Assembly: GCA_023159155.1 (NCBI GenBank)
Contig: JAJNNX010000032.1
Coordinates: forward strand, 1-64,000
Reading direction: 5' to 3'
Source of the DNA: Ustulina deusta
Lineage: Eukaryota; Ascomycota; Sordariomycetes; Xylariales; Xylariaceae
Length of the DNA: 64,000 nt
The notes beneath the pieces are model-generated. The model did no database searches. It was not told the DNA's origin and saw nothing but the letters and a program-made list of their open reading frames with translations. Below, piece by piece: positions 51,748-63,600 of this stretch (position 1 is its first letter; every line of letters starts with the position of its first letter). A program made the translations under genes and the position numbers.

Positions 51748-54700
51748 GTGAGTTTTTGGTCTGCTCTAATAAAATAGGACTTTGGATGTTTGCATAATAT
51801 CATTTCAATTGCTGTTTTGGTTGGCTATATCATACCTATAGATGTGGGATAGATTTCCTAGATTATATAGCCTGGCTGGGACTACGCAAAGATGGCTTAG
51901 TTCTTCTTCGAACGGATAGTAGCCGTGATCTTGCAATGTCAATGGTCTCATCGGCAGCGGGCGGGCCTCCGTTTCGGAACACGAATTACCACACTCACTA
52001 TGCTACTAGGCATGCAAGCTAAGCGATCGCAACCTAAATTCAAACCTGATCCATATGAGAGGGTGGGTGGGTGGCATGCCATCAGGCGACGCACAAGTTT
52101 TCATTCGAGCCGGAGCCATCCCGAGCCTGTCCGTACTAATCCCGGCGGACAGACCCGAAAACCCCGCCCCCAGCTCAGCCGACAGAAGCCGCATCTGAGA
52201 TCAATAGACCCTGCCTTGATGAGCAGACGGATCTGTTGGGAAGATGTTGATGGAGCCAACTCTCAAAACGGACGATTCAGGAATTCGAAGCGAAAACTGT
52301 TCTTGAAACCCGGTTTGCGCCTTTAAGTTACGGCGAGAGACGTAGGGGGCTAGGATGTATGTTTCTTATCTAGATCGTTGACAAATATAGGTCATGACGA
52401 TTTTGTACCACCCACACCAGACGGGATACCAGACGGCATATGAGCAAATAATAACACAGCCACAGCCACAAATCTCAGCGACTTGCCTAGATAGGCATGC
52501 GTGATGGCCTCTTCCTACTGCTACCCAGGTATGCTTGACATCTTAGTACATACAGTTGATGCACATCTGCGGTGTGCCACGTACACGTAGTGATACTGGT
52601 CATCTAGTGTAGTAAGATAGGTATGATATTATTTATCGTCAGCGAGGCAAAATAGGAATTTCGGCATTTGGGATAGGTAGCATAGATGCATACGCGCTCG
52701 AATGTATCCATTCTGCCGGATCCGGCCCTCCCCCCTGGTGACCTTGCGCCGCTGACGATGCTGATGGTTAGTACCGGTCGGTGTATCGGTGGGGTCCGGA
52801 ATCGTGTGATCCAAACTCTAAAAAGTGAGGTTTACGTAGACTAGCATTTCATAACATAAACTGTTGACGTGCGCTGCATATATGGCAGCGGGATAAGCGC
52901 AAGGCGCTAAATGTCTCCAGTGTACAAGGTTTGGATCATGTGTTATCTAATGCGAACCAAAGTCACTGGGTGTTTTTCATCGTGACGTCGATGGACATGG
53001 GTGCAATGACCTGATAGGGTCGAAGCGTGACCCTTTATATTATCATTATTATTATCGTTATAAAAAAAAAGGCCTACACTAGAAACTAACGAAGCTAATC
53101 ATGGTCCTCATGACAATTTGGGGCACACGTGTCTGTGTTGTACCTAGCAGACGGGTTTGAATTGGGGGCGCCATCTCACTGCACGAGGTAAGCTCATCTA
53201 CTATTTGCCAATGTAACACACTATGATATTGGGCGAAGCTGGGCAAGGCAGGACGAAGGCTCAGCCCCTAACAACACGATAAGGCTCTCAAAGTACACGT
53301 CCTGTTGATGGGAATGTGTAGGTACATAGTGAGTAGGATACGCTCTCGGGAGACACAGGGTCCAATTATGCAATAGGTGAAGATGTAGGGTTGAGATAAA
53401 TTCCTAGGGTACCTCCTGGGTAGCAAATCCATGGTTGTCAAGCTAAACAGTAATCCATCTTTTCTGCTTCTAGTGTAGTGTATAATAGTGGATAGGTACA
53501 CTACATCCACCTTGAACTTATATCGAAGATCAGGTATACAGCTAGGGTAGGGAAGCGAACAACTAAAAGAATTTAAACTCGAATAGATAGAATATCAATT
53601 ATACAGATCTTGGTGCCTGCTAACGTTATGCTACTGGAGGAAGTCTTCAAATTGTTGACATAAGAAAATTTAGATTGCTTGATAGTAAGGAGGAGCAAAA
53701 GAAGGCCACTGGACCGGCCTGCCTACAACATCAAAAAAATTACCTAAAGAATGCTGCGAACGCCAATACCGGTGGTGGCTGACGGGATACAAATTGCATG
53801 CGTACGTCAGCTCCCGTGTCTCGATAGAAAGCTGAGAAATCTCACTTCAGCGCTTTGCAGAGCTGAAATCTCTGCTGCGATTCCTTACTATACCTGGAAT
53901 ACGTAATATTACCTAGTACGATTCCAACGTGCAGGGTTGACGATACTGCATTGTAGGATAGTGTAGTAGAAGGATTTTGCTGCGACATGTTCCGAGTCCT
54001 CCCTTGTAATGTACACAATGTGTTGTGGTCAATCAGACCTCGTGTAAGCGCCAGCCCCGACGCGGCGGCACATGATACTGTAGCGCAAAAGACTCATGAA
54101 TGCGATAGGGGTGTTTGATGCCACTGCTTCACGCTCGTTTGTTCGCCCATTCCTTCATTTATGAAAACCCTCCCAAACACTGAAGTCGGAGGAGAGGTTC
54201 TAGACTTACCAGGACCTGAAAAGGACTACTGCCGTGAGACACTTGACAGGGTTAGCTAGGTAGTTTCAGGACCTGAAATAGACTAGCTAGCGTTTGGCGG
54301 GATTTATTGGTTACATGGTTGGAACGACCTAGTGTAGCTCTTTGATCCTCCACTACCCCCTCTTCGTGTTAGCGCTGGATGCTCGGATTCTCCGGCTGGG
54401 GGAAACTGCCTATATACTGTGCAGCCTGCTTTCCCATCATACTAGGTATCCCACGAGCAGGTCTTGGTTCAGATATTGATGAGAGACGCCTGTTCAGCGG
54501 ATTCGAGTATGCTTAGGTAGATGGTGAATGCTGTGCGTAGTGTCGGTAGGTAATCGCGATCGTTGCCGAATCGGTACACGTGGGAAACGACTGGGCCATG
54601 GGTTTGTGGGTAGTGCAGTGCGCTGCGTAGATGACGACTTTATAACTTGATTTACTAACCGGTAATCACAATGCGTCGTTGATCTTATCCGAATACACCT

Positions 54701-56042
54701 AGTGTACCTACTGAGTAGCTGCGACAGGGTGTCGATCTCCGCTTTTAGCGCAAAACACATTAACCTGATCAGGATATCGAACGGCGGGTCTGTGTCACAG
54801 CGCTCTTGGTATAGGCGGACAAGAATAGGTCGCTGGGTAGATTGGACGTTACACTGCTTGAATCAAGGCTTTTCGTGTCGCCTTGATTTATCTCGCAATG
54901 CGTCGGATTGTCTAGTAACGGGAAATGAGCACGTATTTCCGCACTTGTGTGTTTAATACTTGAAACCTAAGCACTGACCAAGTGTATACATGTAACGCTG
55001 GGGTCTATTGAATTCGTCGTAATCGTTCGCTGTCGATAGTTATACACGCCATCTTCATGGAAAAGATATTACTGTATTCGCTCCAGATATGATTGGGTAC
55101 TAAAGCCGCAGATGAGCGTCTATTGGCTATTTCTCTAGCTAGGTAGCGTGTATAGTTGTAGAGGCATTGTATTTGAGATTGCTGTCGCGGCAGCTCATGA
55201 GCCGGCGCAGAATGGTGGCGGTTGGGGCTTCTGGGGTGGCTTTGCACCAACCAAATCAGCACTAGTGTACGCTAAATGGCAATTCACCCCCGGTCCTGTT
55301 GCTCCATAGGTAGCCTTGAGCCTTTTGGGAAGCGCCCACCGTACGCTGAATGCAGCATCAAACCAGCAGCCCTTTCGGTACGTATACACTACACAGACAC
55401 CTTACCCGCTCCGCCCCGGTTCTGTCCCAGCAGTCTCCTCCTGCGAAGGGCAAGTCTCCCTGCCTGGCCAACCATCGACCTTATCTCCTCTCTACCTCCC
55501 GAACTTTCCCCTTCATCTTATTCCACTTGCATTTCACTTTCAAGAGCGCTTCTTCTCCACCGGCTCTCTTCCAAGTTCCAACGCATTATGCACTGCGGTG
55601 TAAAGCCAGCGTCATAGAGACTGCACTGAGATAGAACTCGGCAAGTCTCCGCATCTGAGCTGGGAGTCGGGCGACGCTCTGACCATCCCAGCCTTCGCCG
55701 TTCAATCATTGCACACTCAATCCCGAACATCGCCCTGGATTGTCATTCTCGATTGCGCGGGATATTCGGGATGTTCGTGGCAGCTCGGCTTCCATAGGGA
55801 CTTAATTACAATTTTGTGTGAACTCTTCCTTTGTTGACTCGAAAGAGACAAACCAGGCATTTCCGCCTCACAAACCCGACTAAATAAACCAAACCCGACC
55901 AGACCAAAAACACCGTCCGGCTGGAGCTTCCATTGTCACCTTACCCATGGTTGTTATCCTATCCGTCCCATGACCTTGCCATCAAAGGTTTAATCGAACC
56001 CAACCCCCCTGTCGGCCATCATTTACAGAAAACATTTTCAAC
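51748..56042. other. 4.3-kb interval without a supported gene
   Basis: Short frames occur on both strands (for example 51,925-52,326 plus) but show no domain, no good intron joins and no shared compositional bias. The 8-mer CTAGTGTA recurs six times between 52,604 and 55,269. A palindrome TTCAGGACCTGAA is at 54,265-54,277, and its half-repeat CAGGACCTGAA is at 54,210. The last 650 bp are the leader and promoter of the RING gene, with a CT-rich tract at 55,430-55,570. No tRNA was recognised. Confidence 0.5.
55430..56042 (+). promoter_or_regulatory. Pyrimidine-rich promoter/leader of the RING gene
   Basis: From 55,430 to 55,570 the plus strand is dominated by C and T. From 55,850 to 56,040 it is rich in C and A, ending in ACATTTTCAACATGG at the start codon. 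Such tracts are common around transcription starts in filamentous fungi. No TATA box is evident. Confidence 0.4.
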
Positions 56043-57670
56043 ATGGAACATCTCAATCGGGCAATCGTGAACGGCGCTCACGTCGTGGCGAGAGTAGTAG
56101 AGTATCAGGTCCGAGACGCTGTCACCTCGGTCGTACAGTCTGCCACGGCTCCGACTCCGCCCGCCTTGCTGGGTTCACCAACATCAGGTCTGAGTCCGTC
56201 AATGATGTCTATTCCCTCGATGCCGTCTGCGATAAGTAGTGCTACGGATAGTGCGGCTACCCCAACCGAGAGCCCGAACGATAAGAAAGACGGCGGCGGC
56301 ACAGGCTCGAGTTCTCCTTTGTTGTTTTTTGTCGCCCTCGGGTTCGGTGTTGTGTTTACCAATTTATGGTAAGCCCTGGTCAATGCATGATGGTTAGAAT
56401 GCTGTAGATTTCTGACGTCGAGCATAGGATTATTGTTGGTGTCAAGTACTGCTTCCGATACAACGCTCGCAATCGCGCCATGGCACGACTTGACGAGAAC
56501 GGCGAACCTATTGATTTGCAGAATATGCCTGCACGGCCGCACCGACGACGCCGCGAGAAGAAGCTGATGACTATGGACGAAGTCAACGAGAAGTTTCCGA
56601 TGGTTAAATACAAAACTTGGGTTCTGGATCGTAAGAAGGACGGGTTGCCAACCGCAGGCGGTATCTCCGCACCACCTAGTCGAGCCAACAGTGTACGGAG
56701 CGTAGAAGGAATCGTCCCAGAACAACCCTCCGATACACGGGAGTCGATCGATGATTCGGCCGCGAATACTACCCGTGAGCCCGACCGCATCGCCCAAAGC
56801 CAACCGAAACCAATCAATGGAGAAGAACGAAAATCTAGTGATGGAACTACAGATACCATGCATACGAAAGACGCTCACGGAGATACAACAGCCACGAATG
56901 AGGCAACGCATGTCACAGCCGTGCATACGGAAGATCCATCAACCAAGGATTCACTTCATCGAGTAAGTGAGGACGACGAAGAAGAAGATGATGACCATAT
57001 CAATCCCGCTTTGGACCCGGATATGATGGAATCATCAGGTGACACTTGTGCTATCTGCATCGATACACTCGAAGACAACGACGACGTCCGTGGCTTAACA
57101 TGCGGGCACGCATTCCATGCTGTTTGTTTAGATCCTTGGTTAACAAACAGGAGAGCCTGTTGTCCCCTTTGTAAGGCTGATTACTACACACCCAAGGTTC
57201 GCCCCCAGCCTACTGAGGGTGAGGCTCGAGATCCTAATGCGTCTACTCCTGCGCCCGATCCGTCCAGGAATAATGGTCGTTTAAATTATCCAAGAACACC
57301 CGTACGATCATTTGCCTGGAGTCACTTCCGTGACGCTCCCCGTCAAATGTTTCCAAGTCGTTTCCACGATACGCCGAGAGACCCTGCTGAAATCGACCGT
57401 CTTCGCAGATCGCAGCGAGCAGCACAGTCTAGTCGCCGGAACACTTCCAATCAGGCGCAACCTCCCGTTACACCTGAGGAAAATAACGGTAACTTCGTAA
57501 CAAGATTTCGGAATCGATTTCCGCCCTTTGTATTGGAGCGGACGATGAGGAACCGAGAAGCACAGGCTGCCGAAGCACAATCAAGTGGTCCCAGTAGCGG
57601 TACCGCTCACCCATCGACGACGCCCTCTCAGCTCGAAGCGGGAGTCCGACCATCCACTCAGCCCAACTGA
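56043..57670 (+). CDS. Membrane-anchored RING-H2 E3 ubiquitin ligase
   Basis: Two exons: 56,043-56,368 and 56,428-57,670, joined through a 59-bp intron (GTAAGC...CATAG) that splits a TGG codon and gives 522 residues. Residues about 40-90 are rich in S, P, T and A. A transmembrane segment follows (about 89-115, LLFFVALGFGVVFTNLW then IIVGVKYC), with a basic stretch RYNARNR on the cytosolic side. Residues 130-305 are low-complexity with an acidic run. The RING-H2 finger is at C316, C319, C334, H336, H339, C342, C354 and C357 (C-x2-C-x14-C-x-H-x2-H-x2-C-x11-C-x2-C), enough for E2 binding. The tail is rich in R, N, Q and P. The single-span-plus-RING layout suggests an endomembrane ligase, and its substrates are unknown. 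Without the intron the first exon would end at once in TAA, which supports the splice. Confidence 0.88.
56369..56427 (+). other. Intron of the RING gene
   Basis: GTAAGC donor, CATAG acceptor, 59 bp, phase 2 in a TGG codon. It restores one frame through the transmembrane segment: TNLW is followed directly by IIVGVKYC. Confidence 0.85.
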
Positions 57671-58795
57671 GTAGTCATGGTGTCTGATTTATATATGCAA
57701 ACAATAAATGAAATTCTAGACGTTGATTAATAGCTACTCTCACTATCGTGGTTTTCTTTTTTTTTTCTTTTTTTAGCGAGCACGTGTCCTTCATCAGAAC
57801 ATGAGCAGCATGAACGCGCCAACCGTTCGCGAGTATATACTAACCCGCAAACAAACCAGGAATGTTGGGTTTACAGGAAGGCGGGCATCTTAATGTGTCC
57901 AGGAGCATTTTTAGGAGAAGTCAGCAGGAGGACGAGTGAGAAAATCGATTCCGTCTTTAATGATTATCCGATCCAGGTGTACTTGGCCGGAACCATATCA
58001 AAGGAGAATTTGGTTCGACCGGTTGGGAATTGGCATATGTGCATATAGTGGCCGGCGCTGGGAGCATTCCCCACACAGTTACTCGATGAACCGTCGCTGT
58101 TCAAAAGGCAAATCGGTACCGGTGGAACAGACTAGGTGGATGAATGAATAGCATTGAGGGAGTATGGAATGTTTGATTTTATGTTGTGTTGGGGGGGTCA
58201 GAAACTCAGGCAAGACAGGAAGGAAGAGGCATAGGTTTCTTCCATCACCAATCTCACTAGCCATGTTGCATACAGGGAGTCAGATAATTAGCTATCACAA
58301 ATCCTTTCGACTAATGGTTCATGTTTTCTAGAGTGCCATGTGCTTGTATTATTTTATTAAGTATATTCGTGTGCGCGAAGGACGCGGTCGAGCTTCATGG
58401 CGAGTCAGTCTTCACTAATCACCACCTAGTGCGTGATATAAATATAGGAACAGGGGAAAGATATCGCAGACCCGCGAATGCGAAGAACCAATCGCCTTTG
58501 ATATCTCGCGGGCAGGCTAATGACAAGAGCTATGATTTCGCCTGTAGTCGTGACTAGACTAGAAAGTCAACACTGGTCGTTTCCCCGCGGGAAAACTCGG
58601 TCATGTTGTTGCTCGTGGTGAACAACTTGGCGGCTACAAAAGGTGACCGTGGCGCTCGACTCGCAGACTCAGACTCGCGATTGGTGAGGTAGGTTAGGTA
58701 GCTCATATCACCTTTACCCCCCCTTTTCCAAACGACAATGGGATCGATCGATCGATCGATCGATCGGTACCGTTCTATATCTAGGTATTCTCTAT
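57671..58795. other. Convergent intergenic DNA between RING and GPALPP genes
   Basis: It holds the 3' ends of two converging genes. Features seen are a poly-T run at 57,750-57,775 and a palindrome TTTCCCCGCGGGAAA around 58,580-58,594. A 78-codon frame (58,321-58,557, plus) starts with a hydrophobic, signal-like stretch (CIILLSIFVCA) but has no other support. A GATC repeat lies at the right end. Confidence 0.45.
58742..58767. repeat. GATC/ATCG tetranucleotide microsatellite
   Basis: Six units of GATC in a row, starting GATCGATCGATCGATC, just 3' of the GPALPP gene. Confidence 0.9.
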
Positions 58796-59962
58796 CTATA
58801 GATACTTGCCCTTGGCGAAGCGGCCGCCGAAGTCGGCGGCTTTGTTGAGCAGTTCCCGACGCTGCGAGGCCCCGATGCGTCCGCCGAGCTTCATGTCCTT
58901 CTCCTTGTCGAAGGCGCGCTTGCTGGGGTCGTCCTCTTCCTCGTCCACCCAGCTCGACGACCGCGCGCCGCCGGTCTTTCTCGACTGGGCGCCGAGCGCC
59001 CGGGCCGCCTGGTGCTCCTCGTAAAGACTGCGGCCGCGCGTCGCGTCGGTGAAGTGTTGGATCCGCGCGGCTTGCTCCGCGTCTTCTTTCGATGCGGGAG
59101 GTCGCGGGTGCGAGGCCGGGACGTCCCCCGTGGCCCGGCCTAGCACGGCGTTTTCGAGACGCTTGCGCTTCTCCTCGGGCGTCTCGGTCCAGATGCTGCT
59201 GATTTCGCCGCCGCCGCCGCCGCCGCTACTGCTTGCGCGCGGCCCCGAGTTGAAGCGCCGTGCTTTGAGTTTCGTCGGGTCCGCGGCGCGGTAGCCGCCT
59301 GCGCTCGGTGGTGCCAGCATCCAGTCGTCGCGCTTGGGCACCGCGGCCGTCGCGGCTTCGGCTTCGGCGGCTTCGAGGGCGCGGGCCTGCCGCTGTCGGT
59401 GGGATGTCGACGAGGGAAGGGCTGGCCCGTAATCGTCGTCCGAGTCGGACTCGGAATCGGCGGGAGGTCTTTCTGAGAGGGCGGCTGGGGGAGGAGCAGG
59501 GCCGTGCACGCGCTTGGGTTTGGGCGGCGCTGGGCCGACATCATCTTCGTCTTCGCTGTCCAGGGAGACTTCGTCTGTGTTGGTTGGGGGTAGCGTAGGC
59601 CCTACTGGGCGTTTTGTAGCGTGTGTGGTAGGTGGTAACGGTGCGGCGGGGCCGATGGTCTTGTCATCTTCGCCGTCTACCGTGATCTCATCGGCGATTT
59701 TCAGTGGGAGGCTTGGCCCTGCTGAGGCTGCAGGGAGAGGAGTTGGTCCTATCGACGGCCGGTGTGAGATGGGTTTTAGGGCGGAAGGGCCGTATCCATC
59801 GTCGCTATCGCTTTCTAGGTCTACCTCGTCCTCGTTGGTTCGCGCGCTTTCGGATGCGCGGATCTTAGTCGGAGGAGAGTCTGTAGATGCTTCGTCGTCG
59901 GGTGTGCGCTTGCGTTTCGCGAGGCGAGGCGGCAATGCTGGCCCGATTGAAGCCATCGTCAA
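58796..59962 (-). CDS. GPALPP-motif protein (DUF3752 family)
   Basis: One exon, 388 codons. The start is MTMASIGPALPPR, and the second Met (codon 3) is an equally possible start. The N-terminal half is disordered and carries at least eight GP-x-x-P type repeats: IGPALPP, YGPSALKP, IGPTPLP, AGPSLP, IGPAAP, VGPTLPP, VGPAPP and YGPALP. These are interspersed with acidic serine runs (LESDSDDGYG, LDSEDEDDVG, DSESDSDDDYG) that look like CK2 sites. RDDWMLAPP near residue 211 and the C-terminal block from EISSIWTETPEEKRKR to GRFAKGKYL are the conserved DUF3752 signature. The family is widespread in eukaryotes and probably nuclear, and its biochemical role is not settled. It is transcribed divergently from VPS8. 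Confidence 0.9.
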   Translation of the reverse strand: MTMASIGPALPPRLAKRKRTPDDEASTDSPPTKIRASESARTNEDEVDLESDSDDGYGPSALKPISHRPSIGPTPLPAASAGPSLPLKIADEITVDGEDDKTIGPAAPLPPTTHATKRPVGPTLPPTNTDEVSLDSEDEDDVGPAPPKPKRVHGPAPPPAALSERPPADSESDSDDDYGPALPSSTSHRQRQARALEAAEAEAATAAVPKRDDWMLAPPSAGGYRAADPTKLKARRFNSGPRASSSGGGGGGEISSIWTETPEEKRKRLENAVLGRATGDVPASHPRPPASKEDAEQAARIQHFTDATRGRSLYEEHQAARALGAQSRKTGGARSSSWVDEEEDDPSKRAFDKEKDMKLGGRIGASQRRELLNKAADFGGRFAKGKYL

Positions 59963-60694
59963 CGAGACGGGAAGTCTACGTCGTTAATTGCAGGTGTAAA
60001 TTTGGATTGGGTGGCTGACTCGCCCGTATTCGCTGGTCCGGATAAAAGAGAGTGTTTGCACTTCTCAGATAATGTCTTGTGGGCAGTTTTGGACCAAGTA
60101 CCTAGATAAGTACCTACTTATGGAAAGAGGTAAGTTCAACCTACTAGGTACGTAGGTAGAGAAAGTGGTTGGATGTAGAGTGACGTTGGTGCTCTTCACT
60201 AACTCTGGCTGGGATACCCGGTGTTCCATTCCTGTTAAGTAAGCGGTGGGGCCTATGATTGGCGGTACTACCTAAGTAGGTATCTCGGGCCATATTGTGT
60301 ACTGTGCTGTGCTGCAGCCTGCGCCTGGCTGAAGCTATCTGGTACCTACTTACCAACCGGAAAGCGCGACAATAGGTACCAATTGGTTCTGATAAGACTG
60401 GAAAGCAACGGTTTGTGATCCTGCGGCGTGCATATTACAGCAACATTTACATACTGCTTGCTTCTCCTTCTTCAACACTGCCTTTCCCCCATTCCCCGTG
60501 CAGTCCTGTCCAGCTCACCTCCAGATTCCCATCGAGCTTGACCCTGACGCGCGCCATTACGCTGGGAGAACTCGCACTTCCCGAGCTCCCCAACAACCCA
60601 AAGAGTGCGAAACTGTGCCGCAAATCGTGGTGCTGAGTTATATCCTATCGAGAAACCGCCCTCCCGAAGCCATGCGCCCCGTACAACCGCCCCG
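59963..60694. promoter_or_regulatory. Shared divergent promoter of GPALPP gene and VPS8
   Basis: The 732 bp separate two divergent start codons. GTACCTA/TAGGTAC-type words recur on both strands: near 60,096, 60,113, 60,147, 60,266, 60,341 and 60,375 (for example GTACCTACTTA, TAGGTACGTAGGTAG, CTAAGTAGGTA). They occur only in the left two thirds. The part next to VPS8 (60,460-60,550) is pyrimidine-rich. Confidence 0.5.
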
Positions 60695-60698
60695 ATGA
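60672..60698 (+). promoter_or_regulatory. 8-codon uORF overlapping the VPS8 start codon
   Basis: ATGCGCCCCGTACAACCGCC and the following bases end in CGATGA, so the uORF stop TGA and the VPS8 ATG share four bases (ATGA). If the mRNA begins upstream of 60,672 this could couple VPS8 translation to reinitiation. An in-frame upstream ATG at 60,605 offers a longer N-terminus instead. The sequence alone does not decide. Confidence 0.4.
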
Positions 60699-63600
60699 GC
60701 ACACAGCCGCCGGAGAGAGAAGATGCGGATATGGGTCGAGACCACCGAGAGCTGTTTCCTGACGGCGATGCGGTTTCCAGTGACGAGGAGACGATCAAAG
60801 GGGATCTCGACCAGGAGCATATTGCTGAAGCTGTAGAGCAAGAGCTGCGTGAAGATGCATCCAATCCGCACCCCGTCGAAGGCCCCGTTGCCGCCAGTCG
60901 GTACCGCCAACTCCTTGGGGACCAAGCCGATGTGTCTGACGAGGGTTCATCGATGGACGACCTTCCCCGGCGAGCCGCCAGTCCAATAGGCTCCTTCTTG
61001 TCGATACCCGACGATTCGCCTTCTGTTCAAGTAAGAGCAACAGATACCCATCATCTAGTCATTCGCTAAGTTGTCTCCAGGGATCGGTCTTGTCGTCGCT
61101 CGGTAGCAGCGTGCCCCCGTCTGTGGCATCGCGAGCCGGATTAAACAGTCCAACCCCCTCCTTTCGACCCTTCGATCGACGATTCCAATCCCGCATATCC
61201 TCTCCATTTCCTCTATCCCCGCGACCTTCATCTCCTGCTTTCCTGGCGGGGCACAGTAGAAATGTGTCTCTCAGTAGTCAGCTCCTGCTAGATTCTGGCG
61301 AGACCGAAACCCCCTCGCCGCCGTGGGAGGTTGTACGATGGACGAAGCTCAAGAAGCTGAATGGGCAGGCTTTGTCGGAGGCTGGGAAGCGCAGTTTTGG
61401 TTCTCCTACCTGTATAGCTGTCTCTGCTTCAATTGTTTTGGGCACCACCAAGGGCATAATTCTAATGTTTGATTACCACCAAAATCTTAAAATGATAATC
61501 GGTCCAGGTACCAAAGGTGAGATATTTCTCCTCTTTAATCGACCTTGTATTAATCATTCCTAATGTGATACAGCCGTGGAATCTGGAGCGATCACCTCAA
61601 TCGCCATATCAGCAGATCATACTACAGTAGGGGCTGGCCATGCAAATGGAAGCATTTTTACTTGGGACACAAGTCGGGCTTCCCGTCCTTTTCTGCACAT
61701 CCCTCATTTAGATTCATCCCCAACGCAACACCCGATGATAGATGGTCATATGCCCAATGTTGCTGTTACTCATCTCGGTTTTTTGGGGACGAGACACACA
61801 GCCTTGGTCTCGGCAGATGATCGCGGCATGGCTTTCTCTCATTTAGCCTCCCGCGGAACCGGCTCACTTGGTAGAACAGTCAAGACGGTGAGGATACTTG
61901 GACGTTATCCCGAGACTCCGGCACCAGCCGGCAAGCCGTTAAAACCTAGTGCTGTACTCGCATTTTCACCCCTACCACTTGGAAATGTGGAACGTGCTAC
62001 CGACTCGATGGGTCTCACGGCAATGCTCACACCATATCTTTTAGTCATTGTATCGACAACGCCGATTGCACAGACTCACCACAAGTCGGCAAGACCAAAG
62101 GACGTTGCACCACATAGCGCGATGAGTGGGTGTTTAGCATGGTTTCCCGCGGTCAAGTTAAAAGTCCCCGACCCTACTACAGGCAGTACAATATCAAAGG
62201 TCAAACTTGTCTACTGTTGGTCGAATGTTTTAACCGTTTTAGACTTGGATGAAATGCCTTCCGATAACAAAGACAAACAACCAACACTCAAGTTCAAAGC
62301 TCGGAGCCGTTGGAAATGTGAAGAGGCCATCGTTGCGGTGCAATGGTTGAGCCGCTCTGTCTTAACCGTTTTAACTATCAGTCAGCGATTGATTATCCTG
62401 GAAGATCGCTCAATGAGGATGACTGAAGCTTTCGATCTCATCCATAAGTATATATATCATGCTGACTTGTTTTCGGCGCAACTGCACTCTTTGGTAGAAC
62501 AGCTAGATGAGGACGACACCTCTATGCACGGTGTTGTTGCCGATGCCTTCTATATGAGCCTCAAGACCTACAAGGGCCGCATTTTTCTACTCGGATTTAA
62601 CGATGTTTCGATCGGTTCACTGTCGAACTGGGCTGACCGCTTAATCGCCCTCATGGAGAATGGCGACTATGTTGGCGCTATTCAACTAGCAACCTCGTAC
62701 TACACTGGCGAAGCAAATAAGCTGACCATTGGATTACCTGAAGATGCTGCTTCACGGCATCAGATGGTGCAGGACAAACTGATGGAGATTATGACTGCGT
62801 CTTTGAAGTACGCCTTTGGTCAGCGCCGAAAGCACAAATCTTCAGCAGATGATCAGCATTTACATGAGCTAGCGGAAACCTGCTTTTCGGCATGCCAGAA
62901 TGTAGGAGACATCGACTTTCTCTTCGATGAAGTCTATGAGTGGTTCGAAGATGGCGATGTTGAGGGGATATTTCTAGAGGTTCTTGAGCCATACATCCTA
63001 GAAAAAACGATCAAGACTGTACCGCCAACTATCGTCAAGGCAATGGTAACGCATTTTGTGAGCGAAGGCTGGGAAGGTCGTCTGGAAGAGATGATTTGTC
63101 ACATGGAGACAGCTACTCTCGACATCGACCAGATTACGCTGCTCTGTAAACAGCATGGCCTTTACGATGCATTGATATATGTGTGGAACCAAGCCTTAAA
63201 TGACTACATAACGCCACTCATCGATCTCCTGACACTGCTTAGGCCGTTGATGCAAAGCTACGATTACGGGTCGTACGGAAATATGGCGGAAGATAAGATC
63301 TTAGGTGTTAATTCTCTCAAAATCTTTCCTTATCTCTCTTACACGTTGACAGGTAGAGTATACCCAACAGGAGAGACCATCGAAGAGGAACTAGCCTCTA
63401 AAGCAAAAGCTGAGCTTTACTGGTTTCTCTTTTCTGGAAACACCATTGAATGGCCGAAGGGCAGCAGTAAGGATTTCCTTACTTGCCCGGCTGGAACCCA
63501 AGAGCCGCCATTTCCTTACCTACGGATGATATTGAAGCTTGATGCCCCAAGCTTTTTGAGTGCGCTGAATGAGGCTTTTGAAGACCCCTTCCTCAACGAG

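Noticed and set aside
51925..52326. 133-codon plus-strand frame
   Set aside because: Composition is biased to R, S, P and Q with no domain or conserved motif seen.
55276..55634. Three overlapping plus-strand frames
   Set aside because: They read the CT-rich promoter tract in different frames.
58321..58557. 78-codon frame with signal-peptide-like start
   Set aside because: A secreted small protein is possible, but the hydrophobic start is the only evidence, and it lies between two convergent genes.
58580..58594. E2F-like palindrome TTTCCCCGCGGGAAA
   Set aside because: It lies between two convergent gene ends, where no promoter is expected; a short palindrome alone is weak evidence.
59308..59987. 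Long antisense frames over the GPALPP gene
   Set aside because: GC-rich repetitive coding sequence leaves both strands open; the minus-strand frame has the family motifs.
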